Of a stretch of 64,000 bases of DNA, positions 22,915-34,408 are shown one piece after another. Position numbers and translations under genes: made by a program. Below the pieces are notes generated by a model. It saw only the letters and a list, made by a program, of their open reading frames with translations, had not been told where the DNA came from and searched no databases. The stretch is from Symsagittifera roscoffensis (Eukaryota; Xenacoelomorpha; Acoela; Convolutidae). The stretch lies in assembly GCF_963678635.1 (NCBI RefSeq), contig NC_087063.1, positions 80,337,574 through 80,401,573 on the forward strand, in the 5' to 3' direction. The first letter of the stretch is position 1. Each line of letters opens with the position of its first letter.

Positions 22915-25900
22915 AAAAAAAAATGGAAAATCAAAACTAAAAAAACTTAATCCTCAAAAAATGGTTTCAAGCAGTGGTACTGAATTACTTCAGTTACCAA
23001 CGAGGTTTATTTTCAATTCTTCACTTCAAGGATTTCTAGCTGCTTGATTTTTGCCATATGAGTGACTTGTTTATTCAATAGGGGATTTAAGGGTTGGGGG
23101 AGCGAACTCTCTGGGATTCGAACCTTTGCGGAAAAAAAAACGTAAAATCAAAACTCAAAAAACTTAATCCTCAAAAAGTGGTTTCAAGCAGTGGTTCTGA
23201 AGTACTTCAGTTACCAACGAGGTTTATTTACAATTCTTCACTTCAAGGGTTTCTAGCTGCTTAATTTTTGCCATATGAGTGACTTGTTTGTTCAACAGGG
23301 GATTTAAGGATTGTGGGAGCGAACTTTCTGGGATTCGAACCTTTGCGGAAAAAAAACGGAAAATCAAAACTAAAAAAACTTAATCCTCAAAAAGTGGTTT
23401 CAAGCAGTGGTTCTGAAGTACTTCAGTTACCAACGAGGTTTATTTTCAATTCTTCACTTCAAGGATTTCTAGCTGCTTGATTTTTGTCAAATGAGTGACT
23501 TGTTTATTCAATAGGGGATTTAAGGGTTGGGGGACCGAACTCTCTGGGATTCGAACCTTTGCGGAAAAAAAACGGAAAATCAAAACTAAAAAAACTTAAT
23601 CCTAAAAAAGTGGTTTCAAGCAGTGGTTCTGAAGTACTTCAGTTACCAACGAGGTTTATTTTCAATTCTTCACTTCAAGGATTTCTCGCTGCCTGATTTT
23701 TGCCATATGAGTGACTTGTTTATTCAATAGGGGATTTAAGGGTTGGGGGAGCAAACTCTCTGGGATTCGAACCTTTGCGGGAAAAAAAACGGAAAATCAA
23801 AACTAAAAAAACTTAATTCTCAAAAAGCGGTTTGAAGCAGTGGTTCTGAAGTACTTCAGTTACCAACGAGGTTTATTTTCAATTCTTCACTTCAAGGATT
23901 TCTCGCTGCCTGATTTTTGCCATATGAGTGACTTGTTTATTCAATAGGGGATTTAAGGGTTGGGGGAGCGAACTCTCTGGGATTCGAACCTTTGCGGGAA
24001 AAAAACGGAAAATCAAAACTAAAAAAACTTAATCCTCAAAAATTGGTTTCAAGCAGTGGTTCTGAAGTACTTCAGTTACCAACGAGGTTTATTTTCAATT
24101 CTTCACTTCAAGGATTTCTAGCTGCTTGATTTTTGCCATATGAGTGACTTGTTTAATCAATAGGGGATTGAAGGGTTGGGGGAGCGAACTCTCTGGGATT
24201 CGAACCTTTGCGGAAACAAAACGGAAAATCAAAACTAAAAAAAACTTAATCCTCAAAAAGTGGTTTCAAGCAGTGGTTCTGAAGTATTTCAGTTACCAAC
24301 GAGGTTTATTTTCAATTCTTCACTTCAAGGGTTTCTAGCTGCTTGATTTTTGACATATGAGTGACTTGTTTATTCAATAGGGGATTTAAGGGTTGGGGGA
24401 GCGAACTCTCTGGGATTCGAACCTTTGCGGAAAAAAAACGGAAAATCAAAACTAAAAAAACTTAATCCTCAAAAAGTGGTTTCAAGCAGTGGTTCTGAAG
24501 TACTTCAGTTACCAACGAGGTTTATTTTCAATTCTTCACTTCAAGGATTTCTAGCTGCTTGATTTTTGCCATATGAGTGACTTGTTTAAACAATAGGGGA
24601 TTGAAGGGTTGGGGGAGCGAACTCTCTGGGATTCGAATCTTTGCGGAAAAAAAACGGAAAGTCAAAACTAAAAAAACTTAATCCTCAAAAAGTGGTTTCA
24701 AGCAGTGGTTCTGAAGTACTTCAGTTACCAACGAGATTTATTTTCAATTCTTCACTTCAAGGGTTTCTAGCTGCTTGACTTTTGCCATATGAGTGACTTG
24801 TTTATTCAATAGGGGATTTAAGGGTTGGGGGAGTGAACTCTCTGGGATTCGAACCTTTGCGGAAAAAGAACGGAAATTCAAAACTAAAAAAAACTTAATC
24901 CTCAAAAAGTGGTTTCAAGCAGTGTTTCAGAAGTACTTCAGTTACCAACAAGGTTTATTTTCAATTCTTCACTTCAGGGGTTTCTAGCTGCTTGATTTTT
25001 GCCATATGAGTGACTTGTTTATTCAATAGGGGATTTAAGGGTTGGGAGAGTGAACTCTCTGGGATTCGAAGCTTTGCGGAAAAAAAACGGAAAATCAAAA
25101 CTAAAAAAACTTAATCCTCAAAAAGTGGTTTCAAGCAGTGGTTCTGAAGTACTTCAGTTACCAACGAGGTTTATTTTCAATTCTTCACTTCAAGGGTTTC
25201 TAGCTGCTTGATTTTTGCCATGTGAGTGACTTGCTTATTCAATACGGGATTTAAGGGTTGGGGGAGCGAACTCTCTGGGATTCGAACCTTTGCGGAAAAA
25301 AACGGAAAATCAAAACTAAAAAAACTTAATCCTCAAAAAGTGGTTTCAAGCAGTGGTTCTGAAGTACTTCACTTACCAACGAGGTTTATTTTCAATTCTT
25401 TACTTCAAGGGTTTCTAGCGGCTTGATTTTTGCCATATAGTGACTTGGCTATTTATTCAAAAGCGGATTTAAGGGTTGGGGGAGCGAACTCTCTGGGATT
25501 CGAACCATTGCGGAAAAAAAACGGAAAGTCAAAACTAAAAAAACTTAATCCTCAAAAAGTGGTTTCAAGCAGTGGTTCTGAAGTACTTCAGTTACCAACG
25601 AGGTTTATTGTCAATTCTTCACTTCAAGGGTTTCTAGCTGCTTGATTTTTGCCATGTGAGTGACGTGCTTATTCAATACGGGATTTAAGGGTTGGGGGAG
25701 CGAACTATCTGGGATTCGAACCTTTGCGGAAAAAAAACGGAAAATCAAAACTAAAAAAACTTAATCCTCAAAAAGTGGTTTCAAGCAGTGGTTCTGAAGT
25801 ACTTCAGTTACCAACGAGGTTTATTTTCAATTCTTCATTTCAAGGGTTTCTAGCTGCTTGATTTTTGCCATATGAGTGACTTGTTTATTCAATAGGGGAT

Positions 25901-28900
25901 TTAAGTTTTTGGGGAGCGAACTCTCTGGGATTCGAACCTTTGCGGAAAAAAACGGAAAATCAAAACTAAAAAAAACTTAATCCTCAAAAAGTGGTTTCAA
26001 GCAGTGGTTCTGAAGTACTTCAGTTACCAACGAGGTTTATTTTCAATTTGTCACTTCAAGGGTTTCTAGCTGCTTGATTTTTGCCATATGAGTGACTTGT
26101 TTATTCAATAGGGGATTTAAGTTTTGGGGGAGCGAACTCTCTGGGATTCGAACCTTTGCGGAACAAAAAAAACGGAAAATCAAAATTAAAAAAACTTAAT
26201 CCTCAAAAAGTGGTTTCAAGCAGTGGTTCTGAAGTACTTCAGTTACCAACGAGGTTTATTTCCAATTCTTTACTTCAAGGGTTTCTAGCAGCTTGATTTT
26301 TGCCATATGAGTGACTTGTTTATTCAATAGGGGATTTAAGGGTTGGGGGAGCGAACTATCTGGGATTCGAACCTTTGCGGAAAAAAAAACGGAAAATCAA
26401 AACTAAAAAAACTTAATCCTCAAAAAGTGGTTTCAAGCAGTGGTTCTGAAGTACTTCAGTTACCAACGAGGTTTATTTTCAATTCTTCACGTCAAGGGTT
26501 TCTAGCTGCTTGATTTTTGCCATATGAGTGACTTGTTTATTCAATAGGGGATTTAAGGGTTGGGGGAGCGAGCTCTCTGTGATTCGAACCGTTGCGGAAA
26601 AAAAAACGGAAAATCAAAACTAAAAAAAGTTAATCCTCAAAAAGTGGTTTCAAGCAGTGGTTCTGAAGTACTTCAGTTACCAACAAGGTTTATTTTCAAT
26701 TCTTCACTTCAAGGGTTTCTAGCTGCTTGATTTTTGCCATAAGAGTGACTTGTTTATTCAATAGGGGATTTAAGGGTTGGGGGAGCGAACTCTCTGGGAT
26801 TCCAACCTTTGCGGAAAAAAACGGAAAATTAAAACTAAAAAAAACTTAATCCTCAAAAAGTGGTTTCAAGCAGTGGTTCTGAAGTACTTCAGTTACCAAC
26901 GAGGTTTATTTTCAATTCTTCACTTCAAGGGTTTCTAGCTGCTTGATTTTTGCCATACGAGTGACTTGTTTATTCAATAGGGGATTTAAGGGTTGGAGGA
27001 GCGAACTTTCTGGGATTCGAACCTTTGCGGAAAAAAAACGGAAAGTCAAAACTAAAAAAACTTAATCCTCAAAAAGTGGTTTCAAGCAGTGGTTCTGAAG
27101 TACTTCAGTTACCAACGAGGTTTATTGTCAATTCTTCACTTCAAGGGTTTCTAGCTGCTTGATTTTTGCCATGTGAGTGACGTGCTTATTCAATACGGGA
27201 TTTAAGGGTTGGGGGAGCGAACTATCTGGGATTCGAACCTTTGCGGAAAAAAAACGGAAAATCAAAACTAAAAAAACTTAATCCTCAAAAAGTGGTTTCA
27301 AGCAGTGGTTCTGAAGTACTTCAGTTACCAACGAGGTTTATTTTCAATTCTTCATTTCAAGGGTTTCTAGCTGCTTGATTTTTGCCATATGAGTGACTTG
27401 TTTATTCAATAGGGGATTTAAGTTTTTGGGGAGCGAACTCTCTGGGATTCGAACCTTTGCGGAAAAAAACGGAAAATCAAAACTAAAAAAAACTTAATCC
27501 TCAAAAAGTGGTTTCAAGCAGTGGTTCTGAAGTACTTCAGTTACCAACGAGGTTTATTTTCAATTCTTCACTTCAAGGGTTTCTAGCTGCTTGATTTTTG
27601 CCATATGAGTGACTTGTTTATTCAATAGGGGATTTAAGTTTTGGGGGAGCGAACTCTCTGGGATTCGAACCTTTGCGGAACAAAAAAAACGGAAAATCAA
27701 AATTAAAAAAACTTAATCCTCAAAAAGTGGTTTCAAGCAGTGGTTCTGAAGTACTTCAGTTACCAACGAGGTTTATTTCCAATTCTTTACTTCAAGGGTT
27801 TCTAGCAGCTTGATTTTTGCCATATGAGTGTTTGTTTATTCAATAGGGGATTTAAGGGTTGGGGGAGCGAACTATCTGGGATTCGAACCTTTGCGGAAAA
27901 AAAACGGAAAATCAAAACTAAAAAAACTTAATCCTCAAAAAGTGGTTTCAAGCAGTGGTTCTGAAGTACTTCAGTTACCAACGAGGTTTATTTTCAATTC
28001 TTCACGTCAAGGGTTTCTAGCTGCTTGATTTTTGCCATATGAGTGACTTGTTTATTCAATAGGGGATTTAAGGGTTGGGGGAGCGAGCTCTCTGTGATTC
28101 GAACCGTTGCGGAAAAAAAAACGGAAAATCAAAACTAAAAAAAGTTAATCCTCAAAAAGTGGTTTCAAGCAGTGGTTCTGAAGTACTTCAGTTACCAACG
28201 AGGTTTATTTTCAATTCTTCACTTCAAGGGTTTCTAGCTGCTTGATTTTTGCCATAAGAGTGACTTGTTTATTCAATAGGGGATTTAAGGGTTGGGGGAG
28301 CGAACTCTCTGGGATTCCAACCTTTGCGGAAAAAAACGGAAAATTAAAACTAAAAAAAACTTAATCCTCAAAAAGTGGTTTCAAGCAGTGGTTCTGAAGT
28401 ACTTCAGTTACCAACGAGGTTTATTTTCAATTCTTCACTTCAAAGGTTTCTAGCTGCTTGATTTTTGCCATACGAGTGACTTGTTTATTCAATAGGGGAT
28501 TTAAGGGTTGGAGGAGCGAACTTTCTGGGATTCGAACCTTTGCGGAAAAAAAACGGAAAATCAAAACTAAAAAAACTTAATCCTCAAAAAGTGGTTTCAA
28601 GCAGTGGTTCAGAAGTACTTCGGTTACAAACGAGGTTTATTTTCAATTCTTCTTCTTTTCAAGGGTTTCTAACTGCTTGATTGTTTGCCAAATGAGTGAC
28701 TTGTTTATTCAACAGGAGATTTAAGGGTTGGGGGAGCGAACTCTCTGGGATTCGAACCTTTGTGGTAAAAAAAACGGAAAATCAAAACTAAAAAAACTTA
28801 ATCCTCAAAAAGTGGTTTCAAGCAGTGGTTCTGAAGTACTTCAGTTACCAACGAGGTTTATTTTCAATTCCTCACTTCAAGGGTTTCTAGCTGCTTGATT

Positions 28901-29628
28901 TTTGCCATATGAGTGACTTGTTTATTCAATAGGAGATTTAAGGGTTGGGGGAGCGAACTCTCTGGGATTCGAACCTTTGCGGAAAAAAACGGAAAATCAA
29001 AACTAAAAAAACTTAATCCTCAAAAAAAGTTTTCAAGCAGTGGTTCTGAAGTACTTCAGTTACCAACGAGGTTTATTTTCAATTCTTCACTTCAAGGGTT
29101 TCTAGCTGCTTGATTTTTGCCAAATGAGTGACTTGTTTATTCAATAGGAGATTTAAGGGTTGGGGGAGCGGACTCTCTGGGATTCGAACCTTTGCGGAAA
29201 AAAAAACGGAAAATCAAAACTAAAAAAACTTAATCGTCAAAAAGTGGTTTCAGGCAGTGGTTCTGAAGTACTTCAGTAACCAACGAGGTTTATTTTCAAT
29301 TCTTCACTTCAAGGGTTTCTAACTGCTTGATTTTTGCCATATGAGTGACTTGTTTATTCAATAGGGGATTTAAGGTTTGGGGGAGCGAACTCTCTGGGAT
29401 TCGAACCTTTGCGGAAAAAAAACGGAAAATCAAAACTAAAAAAACTTAATCCTCAAAAAGTGGTTTCAAGCAGTGGTTCTGAAGTACTTCAGTTACCAAC
29501 GAGGTTTATTTTCAATTCTTCACTTCAAGGGTTTCTAGCTGCTTGATTTTTGCCAAATGAGTGACTTGTTTATTCAATAGGAGATTTAAGGGTTAGGGGA
29601 GCGACCTCTCTGGGATTCGATCCTTTGA
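22915..29628 (+). repeat. Satellite array, ~31 monomers of ~217 bp
   Basis: The marker GGGATTCGAACC, in exact or one-base variant form, occurs 31 times at about 214-220 bp spacing, from 23111 to 29611. Monomers are very similar, differing mainly in an A-run length (5-9 A) and scattered substitutions. Each contains the perfect 14-bp palindrome CTGAAGTACTTCAG (rarely mutated). On the minus strand each carries GGTTCGAATCC, an exact match to the RNA polymerase III B box. Open frames of about 66 codons in many monomers lack an ATG and simply follow the repeat. The array ends at 29628, where the monomer breaks off into unique sequence. Confidence 0.95.
25510..28543 (+). repeat. Higher-order duplication: 7 monomers, 1517 bp, twice
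   Basis: Private variants recur in the same order 1517 bp apart: GCCATGTGAGTGACGTGC (25651 and 27168), AAGTTTTTGGGGAGCG, GGAACAAAAAAAACGG, GAGCTCTCTGTGATTCG, CCATAAGAGTG with GATTCCAACC, and GGTTGGAGGAGCGAACTTTC. So a block of seven monomers was duplicated as a unit within the array, much more recently than the monomers diverged. Confidence 0.85.
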
Positions 29629-29978
29629 CCGCCCAAAGAAACCCTCTATGCTACTGTTTTACGACATCCATTTTCGGCCAATTGATTCAGAAATTTTTGC
29701 TAAAAGATCTGTCGGCGCACCAGTTAATTTCAATTCCTAGAAGAAACGCGCGGAAAGAAGGCAGTTAATTCAAAACGTTCAATAACGTAACGTCGTTATT
29801 TCTTGCAATAAAAGGATTTTTTATAAAAAAAAACGTTAAAAACGAAAAAAATAACGATATTTACGGCCCGTTTCTTTTTTAAAACAATGCCTGCAGAACA
29901 GAAAATTTTTTCCTGGGGGTTTCCTAGAGTTTGATGAGAGCTCGATTAATTGGATTTCTCGGGAAAAAAATGACTCAC

Positions 29979-30084
29979 CTAGGCCTCGTAATGTGTTTTT
30001 TCGACGGAAGAGTACGTCGACAAAGTTCTCTAAGACTTTATGAACATCTTCCCCCTTCAAAATTAGATCAGCCCCTTTTTCCAT
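29979..30084 (-). CDS. Possible first exon of an unidentified gene
   Basis: An ATG at 30084 opens 35 codons (MEKGADLILKGEDVHKVLEN...) and ends at a near-consensus donor (CTAG/GTGAGTCA). The composition is protein-like and amphipathic. The continuation would lie toward the satellite. I found no convincing second exon, so this may be a fragment. Confidence 0.3.
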
Positions 30085-30099
30085 AAAAAAATGATGAAT

Positions 30100-31060
30100 T
30101 CTTCATATCAAAGATTAAAAAATTAGCCAATTTGAACTTAAGCGCTTTAAAAAAAAATGTCGTTAAGTCCAGAGTTTTCAAGTACATGTCACCGTATCCG
30201 AAAAACAAATATACCTTAGAGTGTTCAAACAATTTTCACACCTCCAACTTCAATAATTCTATCGAATATAACATCGTGAAGCCAAACTGTGTTTTCTTTT
30301 GTTCTTGTGTTCTCCTTGATAGTGTTGACAAAACTTCGAGAAAATCCTAAATCTGCCCGTTTCCTGTTTTTTTCACACACTTACTAGAAAAAATGAGCAA
30401 AATGGGGAATTTTTAAGACAAACAATTTACGTTCCTTGCATTTTGTCGTATAATTTTTTTTGATGACAAAAAAAATTCCATGCCTTCAAATAGACAAATT
30501 TTTTTTGCAAAGTGGCTAAAACATCATTTAACTAAAAACTACGTATGAATTAATTTTAAATAGCTTTTTTCTATAGATGTCATACCAGGCGACAATAAAG
30601 TATTGCCTTGTCCATTGAAAAATTTTTCTTTGTGAATATTTAAATATAAACTGAATTTTTAAAATAAACAATTACAATTCTTCATTTAAATTTGGCATTA
30701 TAGGTTTATTTCCAGTTATGTAGCTCATAAGCAGATTCAAAATATAGTTAAATGGCATCAACTAAAAGAAATTGAACTCAATATTTAACCTTCCAACACA
30801 CGACTAATTAAGAAACTCTAAATGAAAAATAAATCAATGAAAAATATGACGTGCATTCTAAACTTTTCCCTTGTACATGGGTAATTGAAGAAAAATGTAT
30901 TCCGCCTTTTTTAAAAGTCGTATAAATAGGAATCATGAAAAGAAGTGAGACAAAAAAAACTAAAGTCTCAGAAAAAGTTGACATCAATGACTCAAAATTA
31001 ATTTTTCAGAAAGCTAGCAGTATTTTTTGACTGACTGCAAAAAAGCGCGACAATACAAGA
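30100..31060. other. AT-rich intergenic DNA
   Basis: No gene or repeat that I can defend. Confidence 0.35.
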
Positions 31061-31068
31061 ACAAAAGC

Positions 31069-31370
31069 TTAGTAATGAGTTCTACAACTTTTAGTTAAAT
31101 TGAATAGCAAAATAAGTAAGTAAAGCAACCCCCATAAGCCCAGGTTTCCAACATGCGCAAACACCTGGAAGCTGCAATCAGTTGCATCGACATACGTATC
31201 GTTACCGTTATTTAACTCTGATTTTGAATGATTTGGATCTTCCGATCGGTCTCCCAACACACTTCTAAAAGGGTTGTAATCAGTCGGTACTTCTTTGGGC
31301 CGACAGAAAGTTTTGCTTAGAATTTCCGGCTGTATTCTAGTCAATTTGTTTTCAATAAATTTTTGTGCAT
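31069..31370 (-). CDS. Putative C-terminal exon with hydrophobic tail
   Basis: An open frame of about 100 codons ends at 31069 with a strongly hydrophobic segment (GLWGLLYLLILLFNL) preceded by a polar region containing NHSKSELNNGND. This pattern suits a membrane anchor or a GPI-anchor signal at the C-terminus. An adjacent upstream frame on the same strand (31370-31480) is also protein-like (YRHKWQNPKTAVQRCYWGEQ), but it is shifted by one with no usable intron between, so the locus may be broken or mis-modelled. No family recognised. Confidence 0.35.
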
Positions 31371-32499
31371 TTTCGGTAATTTCAACTGCTCACCCCAATA
31401 ACACCTCTGGACAGCAGTTTTTGGGTTTTGCCACTTATGCCTGTAGCTTTTTTCCAGTTTTTCATCACCTCGTAAAATTACAATTAAAAATGTTCAAAAA
31501 CTGCTCGTACGACAATTGGCATGAAAAATTCGCACTTTGGTGTAACAAGCGGTTTTACAGAGTTACGTATGGAGTACAAATATGCTTATGGTAAAAAAAA
31601 GCGAAGGTTCAAAACAAATTAATAAAATGTTAAACTGCCAAATTGGAAAAGTAGAAAAATATAATTGTATAAAATTTTATGTGAAAAATTTAAGTTTGTG
31701 AAACGTTGTACGTAGCAACTGCACTGTGAAGTAACTTGCAAAAATTGCAAAATTTACCATCAATTTTTCAAAACATACATTGTTATTGTTTCTAAACAGT
31801 TCCAGATATAAAAAATTAGGGATTATCATCTAAATTTAAGGGATTCTATTGGATTGTTCTTGTAATTTTAGTGATACTGACAACAAAATGACTATATAAT
31901 TGACTATTATCCATAAAAATCCAGTGCGGATAGTTGCAACTTGATTGTTATTTTTTTGTTCTCTCATTCATATTCTATAAAAGTCTTTGACGTTTTTTTT
32001 TCCTACTAGGGTATGTTACTTATTCATGACATGAATTGTCTCACATGAATTATAGAAAAATGCGGTAAAATCTTTCAATAATAGCATGATTTGTTCCGAA
32101 CTAAGTTCATCAAATTGTCTTAAATATTACTCACGCTTTCTTCAAAAAATGTTAAAATATATGAGCTTTGGTTGGTTTTTTTTCAGAGAAATTTCAGTTT
32201 AGACTGAAACATCTTTGAGCGCATTTTCGTTCATCATTTACGAACTATTGATGCATTGAGCTCAAAATTAAATAATATCACATGTGACCACGTTTTGTAG
32301 AGCTATGTGGATATTTGAAAATTGCTAAGAGACCGGTACATCATCGACTGATAAGATCATATTCCATTTGTAGTTTGAAAATATGAAAGTATTTTGATTA
32401 AACTTTTATATTTGGTACTACCGAAACAGAAAATGAAAGTGTAGTATTTTGAGTAAGCTTCTAAGTTCGGTACTACCGAAAACAATGAAAAAAAAAACT

Positions 32500-32745
32500 G
32501 GGAAAGAGACATTTCTGCAGGTTTCGTTAATCCGATCCTTTGTTCTGTGTAGGCCATACTGATGCAACAGGCAAATTTCACAGGAAAAAGTATCCGCCAC
32601 ACAACCCCAATTCCGTACACTTTCCACTGATGAAAAAGTTCGTTGCTTGAGACGATGTGAAATCGCCATAAAAACTACAATGACTGTCGGTATAATGCCA
32701 ATAGGGAATATCTTCATCATAAGAGTCAAATCCTTTAGACTTTGT
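32500..32745 (-). pseudogene. Cys-rich coding fragment cut by the retroelement
   Basis: On the minus strand, directly at the left LTR edge, a frame reads GFDSYDEDIPYWHYTDSHC and continues with further Cys to a stop at 32578. A second, shifted frame continues with WGCVADTFSCEICLLHQYGL to about 32500. The texture is that of a secreted Cys-rich domain. The frame shift without an intron, and the truncation at 32745 by the LTR, suggest a disrupted gene, possibly the same gene as the hydrophobic-tail exon at 31.1 kb. Confidence 0.35.
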
Positions 32746-33155
32746 TGGAACCTGATCTAAACTACATTTTATGATTGGATAATTTAGATATTTTACCAAT
32801 GTAAAGTATTTAATATTAACCAATCATGATCCATCTAACTAACAACCCACTTATTTGTAAGTGCTGAAGTTACTTGTAATTTCAGCACCAGAGAGATTTG
32901 AATTTAACTTAGAAATTAGTTGGACTCTCCCGAGCACTTCAGCAGCCGCAATAAACCAGTATACCCTAGATCTATTGAGCCTAGCAGAGACTAGTTAAAC
33001 AACCTGAGACTAGATAGTATAAGAGTAAGATTAGGATCGGTATTAGACTAAGAAGTTGCACGAATCTATCCGGCCGAAAATAAGATAGCGTGACGAGCAG
33101 ACGGTGTACCCTATCCGAAATTACTCTATGAGTTAACCAACTCGGTCCTAACTCA
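32746..33155 (+). repeat. 5' LTR (410 bp)
   Basis: Starts TGGAACCTGATC and ends CTAACTCA. It contains a 28-nt near-perfect hairpin at 32861-32888 and an AATAAA at about 32951 that could serve as the polyadenylation signal. A diverged homologue sits at 13317-13686 on the other strand. Confidence 0.93.
32861..32888 (+). promoter_or_regulatory. Conserved LTR hairpin
   Basis: GTGCTGAA pairs with TTCAGCAC and the inner TTAC pairs with GTAA, leaving a two-base loop and one G-T pair. The diverged LTR at 13550-13577 keeps the stem, but the G-T pair has become A-T and a T-A pair has become C-G, so both strands changed together. It could be a structured element in the transcript or a DNA cruciform site. 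Confidence 0.6.
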
Positions 33156-33157
33156 TC

Positions 33158-33179
33158 TGGTGCGACCATAAGTCTCGAA
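33158..33179 (+). promoter_or_regulatory. Primer-binding site
   Basis: TGGTGCGACCATAAGTCTCG begins two bases after the LTR. Its complement ends in GGTCGCACCA and, further in, TTCGAGAC, which looks like a tRNA acceptor end plus T-loop. The same TGGTGCGACCA follows the diverged minus-strand LTR. I cannot say which tRNA it is; one base fewer than a standard tRNA 3' end separates the T-loop from CCA. Confidence 0.65.
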
Positions 33180-33242
33180 CAAGACCTTAATAGCTTAGAA
33201 TTAACCAAAATAGATTAGAAATTAGACAAAAACATTTAAAAA

Positions 33243-33476
33243 ATGTTATACGACAATAATTTAATCGAAATGTCTCTACGACTCAATAGATCAGAGCCAA
33301 TATTCCGAACCATAACAGAACTACCCGGAATTGGAAGAAGACCTCGAACCAGAGACGACATACGACAAAGTAGAAACTTGCCATATAGCTATATGATAGT
33401 TAGGCAAAAACCAGAACAAACTTTTATATTTAGAATACTACTGGCAATGAATTTAGATTTTCATTTGCAAACATAA
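33243..33476 (+). CDS. Conserved leader ORF, 77 aa
   Basis: Encodes a small Arg-rich protein (central motif ITELPGIGRRPRTRDD, C-terminal EQTFIFRILLAMNLDFHLQT). The diverged minus-strand copy at about 12991-13200 can be read in one frame with clearly similar residues (IPEIPGIERRR; EQTFVFRVL; NLNFHLLT) and the same terminal stop, though it has two internal stops. Similar amino acids across diverged nucleotides suggest that the ORF was translated. Function unknown; its position between the primer-binding site and gag also fits a regulatory upstream ORF. Confidence 0.55.
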   Translation: MLYDNNLIEMSLRLNRSEPIFRTITELPGIGRRPRTRDDIRQSRNLPYSYMIVRQKPEQTFIFRILLAMNLDFHLQT

Positions 33477-33807
33477 AACCTTGAAGTTAATCTTCAAAAT
33501 CATTTCAGGCGCTAAACAAAATTATTAATATACAATAACGATTGATAAAAAGATCTAAGATCGTTTTCCTAAAACTCTGCAGTAATATACAAAACATGTT
33601 TGAAAAATATTTATTGAAAAATAAAAAATAAAAATTAGTAGCATGACAATAAATGGTTAGTAATCATAAATCATCCTGTTGTTCCAGCTCCATCATCTAA
33701 AACATAACAGCAATCATAAACCCACTAATATCATCAAAACACTAAATCTTTCCTTTACACACATTTAAAATTTTATTAAAACTTAAATTCACTTAATTTT
33801 AAAACCA

Positions 33808-33892
33808 GATCATCAAGGCTTATCCTTGGATCTTAAATCATTTTCTACTTAATTAAATTTCAAATTTGATCATCAAGGCTTATCCTTGGATC
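33808..33892 (+). promoter_or_regulatory. Twin leader hairpins (packaging-signal candidate)
   Basis: Two exact 25-nt copies (33808-33832 and 33868-33892) each fold as CAAGG / CCTTG around a CTTAT loop with flanking GATC pairing. The diverged copy on the minus strand also has two, spaced similarly, with the loop changed to CTTT and one stem changed to TCTTTG. Paired leader hairpins are common in retroviral packaging or dimerisation signals; that role is inferred. Confidence 0.5.
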
Positions 33893-34408
33893 AAACAGAA
33901 CAACTTTGTTCTCCCCCACCCACTTAATTAGTGTCTAACGACCTCAAACGTCGATTCACTACCCAACCCTTTCTAAAGACCTAAGACTAATAGAAATTTT
34001 TAAACAAAACTAATCATTCAAATTAGGATAAACAGTGAAGAACTTCGGTTATTCATCCTTCACTTGACCCCCCCTCTTACCAGACCCAGGATAAATCTTA
34101 GACTTAGTAAGTTTAAAATAGTATCTAACGAACTACTCGCGTTCTAATTATACCTGAACCTTGTGGATCGATTTACTATTCTCCAACCCTTGAACACAAT
34201 CACTACCCCTAAGTAAGATTAAGTAAGTTAACACCTTAACTTATACTAGCCACGAGAAAGTAAAAAATCATTCTTCGGAATCGATATACTTTTCTCTCCA
34301 ACCCTGAACAAATAGACCCAGGTTAAGCTAACCAAAAATCGTAAGAACTAACAGTTTAAGAAAATAGAAATCATTTAACAACCTTTTGCATCCGTCATCC
34401 TAAACCTT

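Larger units (their letters stand above)
33156..34408 (+). other. Long 5' leader with internal repeats
   Basis: This 1.25-kb leader holds the 77-aa ORF, the twin hairpins and three related blocks of the form TCGAT..ACT....CCAACCCT near 33953, 34170 and 34282. The minus-strand copy retains at least two of these blocks, so the organisation is older than this insertion. Confidence 0.6.

Noticed and set aside
23100..23130. tRNA gene in the satellite monomer
   Set aside because: Only the B box matches. The T-stem does not pair, and I found no acceptor stem, anticodon arm or A box at the right distance.
22930..29620. About 66-codon open frames repeated in many satellite monomers
   Set aside because: They begin at GTG or by chance, follow the repeat period exactly, and vary only as the monomer varies. 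There is no start ATG or splice signal.
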